Shown: positions 1-5,191, counted from the stretch's first letter. The stretch is DNA of 5,970 nucleotides from CAYXVB01 sp964467785 (GCA_964467785.1 CAYXVB010000203.1:1-5970); one strand, 5' to 3'. The notes: generated from the letters alone by a model not told the origin. Made by a program: numbers and translations.

Positions 1-159
1 GGCTTCCTCGGATGAATAGGCGGTCGAGATCGATAGCTGGGCCGCTGCGGTGATGATGCTGACGGCGATGAATACCGCTCGGGCAAAATGCGCGACAAGT
101 CTGAGCTTCCTCGCATGTTCAGTGAGCCGTATTTTGAGGAAGGGCCGGAAAGAGAGCAT
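1..159 (-). CDS. N-terminus of a divergent, probably exported protein (partial)
   Basis: An open reading frame starts at the ATG complementary to 157-159 and runs off the left edge (53 codons visible). The product begins MLSFRPFLKIRLTEH. A basic stretch (K9, R11, R17, K18, R20, R27) leads into a hydrophobic run at about residues 28-42, then a small/polar stretch ending AYSSEEA. This is the layout of a Sec signal peptide with a long n-region, or of a signal anchor; AAA at 38-40 and AYS at 47-49 are possible cleavage sites. An in-frame TAA lies upstream (205-207 on the + strand) with no ATG, GTG or TTG between it and this ATG, which fixes the start. No good Shine-Dalgarno is visible; the bases before the ATG are A-rich. 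A perfect palindrome (173-191) lies 13 bases upstream. It is divergent from the flagellar genes and may share control with them. I do not recognise the family; almost all of the mature protein is outside the window. Confidence 0.6.
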   Translation of the reverse strand, partial: MLSFRPFLKIRLTEHARKLRLVAHFARAVFIAVSIITAAAQLSISTAYSSEEA

Positions 160-172
160 CGCTTTATTTTTC

Positions 173-191
173 GGTGTTCTAACGGAACACC
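173..191. repeat. Perfect 7-bp palindrome, candidate operator
   Basis: GGTGTTC, five bases (TAACG), then GAACACC: a perfect inverted repeat with 7-bp arms. It sits 13 bases upstream of the divergent gene's start codon, the usual place for a repressor operator or a 5'-leader hairpin. No U-tract follows on either strand, so it is not an intrinsic terminator. The regulator is unknown. Confidence 0.5.
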
Positions 192-256
192 ATGAGAGGC
201 AAAATTAGCCGTGTGGCCCGATATTCCTGTAAGGGAAGGTGAAATCGGAGGGGGAT

Positions 257-447
257 TCGACTAGGGTTCGGGTTTGTTCGGCATTGGGACTCTGGATGCG
301 CTATTTTTGCGGGCAAAGCCGGTCGCTTGGGAATATTAGGTATTATAGAAGGCTGAAATTACGGCGAGTTCTGAGTCTCTTTGTCACCCATGCTGAGTGT
401 CTAGGTCTCAATCGATTCAAAGCCGAACAGTCCCGAACATTAGTCGA
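257..447. repeat. 191-bp segment bounded by 30-bp imperfect inverted repeats (MITE-like or paired operators)
   Basis: The reverse complement of 257-286 matches 418-447 at 25 of 30 positions without gaps. The outer 7 bases are perfect (TCGACTA at 257-263, TAGTCGA at 441-447). Inside, each arm has two CCGAAC heptamers 10 bp apart: CCGAACA at 423-429 and 433-439, and on the minus strand CCGAACA (281-275) and CCGAACC (271-265). The enclosed DNA is AT-richer than the surroundings and has no credible gene. If the TA dinucleotides at 262-263 and 441-442 are a target duplication, removing 264-440 plus one TA leaves the palindrome TCGACTAGTCGA. That would fit a Tc1/IS630-type miniature element in a TA target. 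The terminal two bases would then mismatch, so this is uncertain. Alternatives are two inverted operators for a direct-repeat-binding regulator, or a long RNA stem. Confidence 0.6.
342..347 (-). promoter_or_regulatory. TATAAT hexamer on the minus strand, weak candidate -10 box
   Basis: The complement of 342-347 is exactly TATAAT, pointing towards the divergent gene. The bases 16-18 bp upstream do not resemble TTGACA and no extended -10 is present. Use as a promoter would give a leader of roughly 175 bases that crosses the 257-286 repeat arm and the 173-191 palindrome. It lies in the AT-richer segment, where such a hexamer is more likely by chance. Confidence 0.2.
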
Positions 448-454
448 GTGTCTT

Positions 455-519
455 CGTACCGGATCACACGCTTACGCGGGCCAATACGGGGGATGGCGGG
501 TCTCACCGGTACGCTTTTT
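455..519 (+). terminator. Inverted repeat followed by CTTTTT, possible attenuator in the fliJ leader
   Basis: CGTACCGG (455-462) and CCGGTACG (506-513) are perfectly complementary 8-bp arms, followed at once by CTTTTT (514-519). This is a terminator-like arrangement on the + strand, upstream of fliJ. The 43-base loop is large for an intrinsic terminator and only a weak inner stem is visible (469-471 with 476-478). It could act as an attenuator on leader transcription, but may be fortuitous. Confidence 0.3.
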
Positions 520-585
520 CCCAGCGGAAGCGGCAAAACATTCAGTCTATTCCTCGCGTGGGATCTCTCTCAGACTGAGTAAGAG

Positions 586-1062
586 ATGAAACGGTTCCAG
601 TTCAAGTTTGAAACCATCCTGAAGCATCGCAAGCGGCGCGAAGACGACTGCCTGCGCGCTCTGGGTGCGGCTCAGCGGTCGCTGCAGTCTGAACGGGAAC
701 GCAAGGCTGATCTCGAGCGCGATCTCGCCCATGCGCTGTTGCGCCGGGAAGGACTGGCTTCATCGGCACCTATCGGGATCGATGCCTTCCGACTTGAGAA
801 TTCTTTCATAGATGGAACTAAACAGCGCATCATCCAGGCGGAGCAGGCGATCCTGCGCGCCAACCGTTCCGTTGAAAAAGCGATGCGCGTCTATCTGATG
901 GCCCGTCGCCAGGCCATGGTGATGGAGACGCTGAAGGAGAAGGCCAAGGAAGAGTACCGCCGCGAGCGCAACAAATGGGAGCAACGCCAACAGGACGATC
1001 TCACCATCATGCGCAATCGGTTCCGTGATGGCGAAGCGAACGAGGCGGAGGTGGCCCAGTGA
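586..1062 (+). CDS. fliJ: Flagellar export apparatus protein FliJ
   Basis: FliJ is the small coiled-coil stalk-like component of the flagellar type III export ATPase complex; it bridges the FliI/FliH ATPase and the FlhA export gate and helps recycle chaperones. The 158-residue product (family about 145) begins MKRFQFKFETILKHR, the typical FliJ opening, and is highly charged and helical throughout. Two helical arms can be read (about 5-55 and 80-145). The C-terminal arm contains LKEKAKEEYRRE, which resembles the conserved C-terminal FliJ segment. The ATG at 586 is preceded only by a weak purine-rich stretch (577-585). The stop overlaps the GTG of the next gene by four bases (GTGA), so the two are probably translationally coupled. 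FliI is not immediately upstream, unlike the common fliH-fliI-fliJ order, so fliJ appears to head this unit. Identity rests on sequence character and context, and is secure. Confidence 0.9.
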   Translation: MKRFQFKFETILKHRKRREDDCLRALGAAQRSLQSERERKADLERDLAHALLRREGLASSAPIGIDAFRLENSFIDGTKQRIIQAEQAILRANRSVEKAMRVYLMARRQAMVMETLKEKAKEEYRRERNKWEQRQQDDLTIMRNRFRDGEANEAEVAQ

Positions 1063-1802
1063 ACCGCTCCAGCCGCATCGAGCGCATCTTGAATATCGCG
1101 TCCATGGCGCTAATCATCCTGATCGGTGGCGCGCTCGGCACCGTGTTCACGAGCGGCGAGGGGATTGACGCGAACTCGGCGGAAGCTCAGACCGAAAAGC
1201 CGTCCGAAACGAAGTCAACGGAAACGAAGTCGGAGCCGGTACATGGCGATGGCGCGAAAGCCGAAGCCACTTCGGAAGCGAAGCCGCACATCCGTCCTGA
1301 AAAGGTGACCCGCAATGAGAATGGCGAGGCGTGCGTGACCGGTGCCGCGCTCGAGGATCTCAGTGCCGCCCGCGAACGCCTCGCGGCCAAGGAAAGGGAG
1401 CTCGCTCAGAAGGAAGCGGAGCTCAAGGCCTTTGAAACGGCCGTGAAAAAAGAGTTCAGCCGAATCGAGCAGGCGCGCCAGGATCTGGCCGGCGTCGAGA
1501 CGTTGAAGAAGAAAGAGAATGAGGAAAAGGTCGCCAAGATCGTCGAGACGCTCGAGACGATGAGCCCCAAGGCTTCGGCCTCGCTCATCGCCACGCTCGA
1601 TGACGCGCTCGCCGTGACGGCGCTGCAACGGATGGCGACTCCGAAGCTCGCTAAAGTGATGAACCTTCTGGATCCGGGACGTTCCTCCCGGCTCACGGAG
1701 CTCATGGCTGGAGTGGTCCGGGCCAGGAGCAATGAGACCGCGTCGCGTGACGTGGCTGGACTACCTAATAGATCGTCCGCGAAAGGAGGTGACAGAAAAT
1801 GA
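1059..1802 (+). CDS. MotE-like flagellar membrane/periplasmic protein with MgtE_N-like C-terminus
   Basis: A 247-residue protein with one N-terminal membrane segment (about 11-30), a charged low-complexity linker (about 35-90), a lone cysteine at 92, a coiled coil (about 97-165) and a C-terminal helical domain (about 160-218). The domain contains ETMSPKASASLIATLDD and LLDPGRSSRLTELM, as in the MgtE N-terminal-like domain of MotE. In Sinorhizobium MotE is a chaperone for the periplasmic motility protein MotC; a similar gene (ylxF) lies between fliJ and fliK in Bacillus. The role here is therefore inferred to be motor or stator assistance at the inner membrane with most of the protein outside the cytoplasm. 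GTG at 1059 overlaps the fliJ stop and has GGAGGTG at 1047-1053, five bases upstream. The stop overlaps fliK by four bases. A 15-bp tandem repeat (1206-1235) encodes ETKST/ETKSE in the linker. Confidence 0.8.
   Translation: MNRSSRIERILNIASMALIILIGGALGTVFTSGEGIDANSAEAQTEKPSETKSTETKSEPVHGDGAKAEATSEAKPHIRPEKVTRNENGEACVTGAALEDLSAARERLAAKERELAQKEAELKAFETAVKKEFSRIEQARQDLAGVETLKKKENEEKVAKIVETLETMSPKASASLIATLDDALAVTALQRMATPKLAKVMNLLDPGRSSRLTELMAGVVRARSNETASRDVAGLPNRSSAKGGDRK
1206..1235 (+). repeat. 15-bp in-frame tandem repeat in the motE-like linker
   Basis: GAAACGAAGTC occurs at 1206-1216 and again at 1221-1231, the two units being 15 bases apart. They encode ETKST and ETKSE in the disordered linker after the membrane segment. 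The repeat keeps the frame and probably arose by slippage; it may vary between strains. Confidence 0.7.
1783..1792 (+). promoter_or_regulatory. Near-perfect Shine-Dalgarno of fliK
   Basis: AAGGAGGTGA is complementary to the 16S rRNA 3' end over almost its whole anti-Shine-Dalgarno. It lies inside the 3' end of the motE-like gene. Two ATGs in a row follow at 1799 and 1802; the spacing from GGAGG is 9 bases to the first and 12 to the second, which favours 1799. So strong a site is unusual for FliK, which is generally needed in few copies. Confidence 0.8.
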
Positions 1803-3469
1803 TGGACAAAATTTCAAACAGCAATTTGTTAGCGGTGGATCAGGGTACGGCGCCTAAGAAGGCCGCGAAGTCGAACGGAGCGAGTCAGGATGACGGCTTC
1901 GCAGTCGATCTCGCGGGCGCGCAGGCGGTGGCGTCCCTGAATCCCCAGAGCGTGCAGGCCCAGCAGCCGGCGCAACCCAACGCTTCGAACGCGGGTTCCA
2001 TGGATGGAGCCATCGATCGCAAGCCGGTTGAGTCGCCGGTGCAGGCCAAGATCGGTCCCCAGGCTTCGGCCTTGGGCGCGATGTCTCGTCCCGGCACCGG
2101 GGCGGAGCGTTCACCGCTGGCCCTGACTTCTGCCGTCAGTATGAACACTGCGGCCGCGATCGCTGGACCCAAGCCTTGGGGCAAGGAATGGGTGTTCGAA
2201 GGGATCTCTCCCGGCTCGGACATCCAGTCGCTTTTCGGAGCGGCTCCCCAGGCTGCCGACCTCCGTGACTCCACGGAAGCCGGTAAGGGGGGTGAAGCGG
2301 CGGGCGCTCTCGCGCAGCTTAACGACCTCGTAGCCCAGATGGGTAAGACCATGGGCCAGGGCGCTGGAGCTGAGGGAAGCGCGCAGGCCCTCGACCAGTC
2401 CGCCCTGAAGAAGGCGGTGCTCGAGGCCGATGCGGCAGCCGCGCAGGGACAGTTTGACGTCGCCGGTGCCAGTGATGGTAACGGCGACGGTGACATGAGC
2501 GAGCTGGCGAAACTGGCCGGCCCGGGGGCTTTTCTCGAGCAGCAGGTGCAAGCGGGGCCGTCGAAGGCGCATCAGGCCGTTCGTACGAACGGTCCGGTGG
2601 CCAACGCTAGCCTCTCGGGCACGGAGTACTTGAGCACCCTTGCGGCGCTCAAGGGCGGGCAAGCCGAGCAGTCGGGGGCGCAGTCCGGTCGCGAGCAAGG
2701 CGAACAGGCAGGCCAGGGCATGAATGCCAAAGCGGACCTCAAGGTGATCGAAGGCGGGCTGAAGAGCCGGAAATCCGGTTCGAAATCCGATGACTTCGTG
2801 ATCCAAGACGGTGCCGCGCAGGCAGGTCAGATCGGAGCTCAGAAGGGCACGCACGACTCTGTCGAGCTGGGCGTGAAGCCCAAGCAGGAAGTCGTCGGCC
2901 ATGTGGTCAAAGGCGCGATGTCGCAGGATCGGCTCTCCACGGAGTCTCTTCACGGCATCGCAACCGGGATCCGCACTCTCTCCCCGAACGGCGGAGGCGA
3001 GATGAAGATCCGGTTGAACCCCGATCACCTGGGCGAACTTCACGTCAAGGTCATGACCCGAGGCAACCAGGTTGGACTCCAGATCCAGGCCTCCGATGAA
3101 CGCGCCAGGAAGATCCTCGAGGAGAGCATGAGCTCCCTCAAGACGAGCCTGGCCGCGCAGCATCTGACACTGGGTCAGTTCGACTTGACCGTGGCGCAGG
3201 CAGCGTCTCCGTCCGGGCAGTCTTCGGGCGGTGATCTACCGGGCCAGGCTCAGGGTCAGGCGCAGCAGCAGTCCGGTGATTTCTTCGGCCAGGGGCGTGG
3301 CTTCGATCGTAACGGATCGGGCTCCGACCGCTGGAACGGGACGGAGGACCGGATGGCTTCCAGCACCGGCGTGCGGGGCGCACCGAGCGCGCTGAGCACG
3401 GCGGCGGCGAGAACGGCGAGTGCATCGCGTGCGTACGCGCAGGCGGGGCGCCTCGACGTGCGGGCCTGA
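1799..3469 (+). CDS. fliK: Flagellar hook-length control protein FliK
   Basis: FliK is exported during hook growth, measures hook length and acts on FlhB to switch export from hook to filament substrates. The 556-residue product has a long Ala/Gln/Gly/Ser-rich N-terminal part (about 1-380) of low complexity, as expected for the variable, largely unfolded ruler half. The conserved C-terminal Flg_hook domain spans about 386-467, with GGGEMKIRLNPDHLGELHV and a helix carrying ERARKILEESMSSLKTSL. A Gly/Gln-rich tail of about 90 residues follows (including GQAQGQAQQQSG). The gene starts by ATGA overlap with the motE-like gene, with a near-perfect ribosome binding site at 1783-1792. It is somewhat longer than the enterobacterial protein (about 405 residues), and FliK length is known to influence hook length. 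The position between motE and flgD agrees with the assignment. Confidence 0.9.
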   Translation: MMDKISNSNLLAVDQGTAPKKAAKSNGASQDDGFAVDLAGAQAVASLNPQSVQAQQPAQPNASNAGSMDGAIDRKPVESPVQAKIGPQASALGAMSRPGTGAERSPLALTSAVSMNTAAAIAGPKPWGKEWVFEGISPGSDIQSLFGAAPQAADLRDSTEAGKGGEAAGALAQLNDLVAQMGKTMGQGAGAEGSAQALDQSALKKAVLEADAAAAQGQFDVAGASDGNGDGDMSELAKLAGPGAFLEQQVQAGPSKAHQAVRTNGPVANASLSGTEYLSTLAALKGGQAEQSGAQSGREQGEQAGQGMNAKADLKVIEGGLKSRKSGSKSDDFVIQDGAAQAGQIGAQKGTHDSVELGVKPKQEVVGHVVKGAMSQDRLSTESLHGIATGIRTLSPNGGGEMKIRLNPDHLGELHVKVMTRGNQVGLQIQASDERARKILEESMSSLKTSLAAQHLTLGQFDLTVAQAASPSGQSSGGDLPGQAQGQAQQQSGDFFGQGRGFDRNGSGSDRWNGTEDRMASSTGVRGAPSALSTAAARTASASRAYAQAGRLDVRA

Positions 3470-3497
3470 GTCAGTCAGTGAATCGGTTTGAGTGGAT

Positions 3498-3521
3498 CCC
3501 GCCGCCGGAACGGGCGGCGGG
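3498..3521 (+). repeat. Strong GC hairpin in the fliK-flgD spacer
   Basis: CCCGCCGCC (3498-3506) pairs perfectly with GGCGGCGGG (3513-3521) around a 6-base loop, GGAACG. No T-run follows (GCCCTGAAAG comes next downstream), so it is not a canonical intrinsic terminator. It lies 29 bases after the fliK stop. A partial terminator, an RNA-processing stop or a 3'-end stabiliser of the upstream message are possible roles. Confidence 0.7.
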
Positions 3522-3557
3522 CCCTGAAAGCCGGGTGAGAAAGCAGTGAAAGCAATC

Positions 3558-3582
3558 GAACGGAACGTTCTAGGAAGGAACG
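3558..3582 (+). repeat. Three GAACG repeats and a GAACGTTC palindrome before flgD
   Basis: GAACG occurs at 3558-3562, 3563-3567 and 3578-3582, and GAACGTTC at 3563-3570 is an 8-bp palindrome. They lie in the last 30 bases before flgD and surround its ribosome binding site (AGGAAGG at 3572-3578, eight bases before GTG 3587). The words are short, so chance is possible. Confidence 0.4.
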
Positions 3583-3586
3583 CGAA

Positions 3587-4711
3587 GTGAGCCAGATCTC
3601 CGCAGCCAATCCGGCGCAAGCCGCCGCCCAGGTCCTCAACTCGCCCCTCTCCAGTGGTGGAGAGTCCGGCGGCGCGATCAACCAGCAGAAAGACTCCAAG
3701 GAGTCCGCGCGCCAGGCCCAGTTCGGCGAGCTGCTCAATCAGATGCAGTCCAAGTATGGCGCCAAGGCGGAAAAGCCGCGCGAGATCAAAAAGACCCTCG
3801 GCAAGGACGACTTCCTGCGGATCATGGTCACGCAGATGAAGAACCAGGATCCGACCAATCCCTTCAAAGCCGAACAGATGGCCGCGCAGATGGCCCAGTT
3901 CGCCTCGGTCGAACAGCTGCAGAACCTCAATTCGGGCTTCAACAAGATGGCGCAGAGCAATCAGCCGCTCGAGCGCATGGCGATGACCAACCTCATCGGC
4001 AAATCCGTCACGACCGACGGCAGTCGCTTCGCGCACCAGGAGGGCGAGAACGAGTCGCTTTCGTTCAACCTGCCCCGCGATGCCAAGGAAGTGAAAGTCA
4101 CCATCCTGAACGAGCAGGGCGAAACCATTTTCCAGAAGGATCTGGGCGCGACCAAGAAAGGCGAAGGCACTTTTGCCTGGGACGGCAAGCGCGCCAACAG
4201 CCTTCCGGCCAAGGGCGGCAATTACATGCTGCGCGTGGAGGCCAGGGACGATCGCGAAGCCGACATCGTCATCGAGACCAAGAGACGTTCGCGGGTGATC
4301 GGCGTGAGCTTCGAGGGCAGCGAACCCGTGCTCCTCGTCGGCGACGCCAAGCGCACCGAGAAGGTCCCTGTCAAGAGCGTGGTGAGGGTGGACAGCGACG
4401 CGCCGGCCTCATCGGGTTCCGCTCCGGCGCAACTGTCGTCGCAGCCCGAGGGATCACCCCAGGCCGCGGCTCAAAACGCAGGAAATTTCTTTACCTTCCA
4501 GAAAGGCGTGGGCTCTTCGAACCTCGACGCCACCCAGTCCTCGCCCGAGATCACCGCGGCCCTCGCGCGCTACCAGGCCGCGAGCGATGCAGGCAACGGA
4601 TCCGCCACCGTGGAGCGGACGCAAGGCGGGGCGGCAACCGCTGCCCAGCACCTCGCGCGCGAAGCCCAGGAAAAGGGCTTCCCAAATGGCCTAAGCGAAA
4701 ACAAGGATTGA
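3587..4711 (+). CDS. flgD: Flagellar hook cap (scaffolding) protein FlgD with long C-terminal extension
   Basis: FlgD is exported through the flagellar channel and forms the cap under which FlgE subunits assemble into the hook; it is later replaced by hook-filament junction proteins. The N-terminal export part (about 1-65) is polar. The family hallmark follows: LGKDDFLRIMVTQMKNQDP at 71-89, then NPFKAEQMAAQMAQFASVEQL at 91-111. A Tudor-like segment starts at about 136 (LIGKSV), an Ig/FnIII-like domain occupies about 155-220 (GTFAWDGKRA inside), and the Tudor-like fold closes at about 235-270 (VPVKSVVRVDS). FlgD is usually about 220-250 residues; this one has 374. The extra 104 residues are mostly Ser/Ala/Gln-rich but contain more ordered segments such as EITAALARYQAAS and the ending KGFPNGLSENKD. 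GTG at 3587 is chosen for its well-placed AGGAAGG. Confidence 0.93.
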   Translation: MSQISAANPAQAAAQVLNSPLSSGGESGGAINQQKDSKESARQAQFGELLNQMQSKYGAKAEKPREIKKTLGKDDFLRIMVTQMKNQDPTNPFKAEQMAAQMAQFASVEQLQNLNSGFNKMAQSNQPLERMAMTNLIGKSVTTDGSRFAHQEGENESLSFNLPRDAKEVKVTILNEQGETIFQKDLGATKKGEGTFAWDGKRANSLPAKGGNYMLRVEARDDREADIVIETKRRSRVIGVSFEGSEPVLLVGDAKRTEKVPVKSVVRVDSDAPASSGSAPAQLSSQPEGSPQAAAQNAGNFFTFQKGVGSSNLDATQSSPEITAALARYQAASDAGNGSATVERTQGGAATAAQHLAREAQEKGFPNGLSENKD

Positions 4712-4735
4712 TTCACATGAGCTGTGTATTACAAT
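4708..4735 (+). promoter_or_regulatory. Candidate sigma-70-type promoter between flgD and the next gene
   Basis: TTGATT (4708-4713, 4 of 6 matches to TTGACA) and TACAAT (4730-4735, 5 of 6 matches to TATAAT) are 16 bases apart. They overlap the flgD stop and the AT-rich spacer after it, which stands out in this GC-rich context. Initiation about 7 bases downstream would put the start just before the ribosome binding site at 4749-4756. It could give extra transcription to the TIGR02530-type gene and flgE. The assignment is by eye only. Confidence 0.35.
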
Positions 4736-4745
4736 TTATGGAGCG

Positions 4746-4756
4746 AAAGGGGGTGA
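4746..4756 (+). promoter_or_regulatory. Ribosome binding site that decides the start of the TIGR02530-type gene
   Basis: AAAGGGGGTGA (4746-4756) directly abuts a GTG at 4757 but lies six bases before the ATG at 4763. Normal spacing therefore favours ATG 4763. Use of GTG 4757 would add only two residues. Confidence 0.65.
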
Positions 4757-4762
4757 GTGAAA

Positions 4763-5191
4763 ATGAGCAATGGATCATATCTGTATCCCAATGTGACCTC
4801 ATTGCCGGGGCAGTCCGGAATCGGACAGGCCGAGCGGCAGCCGCGCAAGGAGCAGGGCGTACCTGGGGAGTTCGACCAGGTCTTCGAGACCGCGATCTCG
4901 CGGGAGAGCGCCAAGCCCGAGCTTGGGAACGTCAAGCAGCCGCTCAAGTTCTCGGCGCACGCGTCGCAGAGATTGAACGACCGCAAGATCAAGCTGGACG
5001 CGGCGATGATGAACAAGGTCAACGACGCGATCGACAAGGCTTCGGCCAAGGGAGTGGAGGATACTCTCGTGCTGACGCCCGACGCGGCGCTGATCGTCAG
5101 CGTGAAGAACAGGACCGTGATTACGGCGCTGGACCGGAATCAGATGTCGGGGAACGTGTTCACCAACATCGACGGAGCAGTGATCGTGTGA
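4763..5191 (+). CDS. Conserved flagellar operon protein (TIGR02530 type), function not established
   Basis: A 142-residue protein encoded between flgD and flgE. The first 60 residues are polar and variable. The conserved part is 61-142: LKFSAHASQRLNDRKIKLD (61-79), an amphipathic helix (about 80-97), TLVLTPDAALIVSVKNRTV (101-119) and GNVFTNIDGAVIV (130-142). This matches the pattern I know for the TIGR02530 'flagellar operon protein', found in the same place in Firmicutes and Bdellovibrio-type operons. No signal peptide or membrane segment is present, so it is either cytoplasmic or exported by the flagellar apparatus. Its position suggests a role in hook assembly, for example as a chaperone or accessory to FlgD or FlgE; that is inference. 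The ATG at 4763 is chosen over GTG 4757 because of ribosome binding site spacing. The unit may have its own promoter at 4708-4735. Confidence 0.85.
   Translation: MSNGSYLYPNVTSLPGQSGIGQAERQPRKEQGVPGEFDQVFETAISRESAKPELGNVKQPLKFSAHASQRLNDRKIKLDAAMMNKVNDAIDKASAKGVEDTLVLTPDAALIVSVKNRTVITALDRNQMSGNVFTNIDGAVIV

Larger units (their letters stand above)
160..585. other. Divergent intergenic/leader region without a convincing gene
   Basis: About 425 bases separate the divergent gene from fliJ. GC content is visibly lower than in the genes (25 of 60 in 301-360). Reading frames here are rich in Arg, Ser and Cys and use codons rare in the neighbouring genes (AGG, AGA, TTA, CTA). The region holds a palindrome at 173-191, a long interrupted inverted repeat at 257-286/418-447, an 8-bp inverted repeat at 455-462/506-513 followed by CTTTTT, and a small inverted repeat just before fliJ. 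I found no convincing sigma-54 (GG-N10-GC) or sigma-28 promoter. A TATAAT hexamer on the minus strand (342-347) has no good -35. It probably contains the promoters for both flanking units, but the sequence does not pinpoint them. Confidence 0.7.

Noticed and set aside
210..235. TGGCCCGATATTCCT looks like a sigma-54 promoter.
   Set aside because: The -12 element lacks GC at the correct distance (GG-N10-GC is not met).
239..300. GGATTCGACTAGGGTTCG resembles the 5' end of tmRNA (GGATTCGACGGG).
   Set aside because: No matching 3' acceptor arm, T-loop or CCA end and no plausible tag reading frame follow; the match is short and lies within the inverted-repeat arm.
305..335. GGGCAAAGCCGG resembles the GCAAAGCC core of c-di-GMP (GEMM) riboswitches.
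   Set aside because: The other conserved GEMM elements and paired stems are not visible around it.
397..582. A 61-codon frame with SGSGKT, like a nucleotide-binding loop.
   Set aside because: The surrounding residues show no P-loop ATPase context and the frame overlaps non-coding structure; coincidence is likely.
3236..4036. Long minus-strand frame of 266 codons across the fliK end and flgD start (and similar long frames opposite fliK).
   Set aside because: They are antisense shadows of clear flagellar genes in GC-rich DNA, with Arg/Leu/His-rich products and no recognisable domains.
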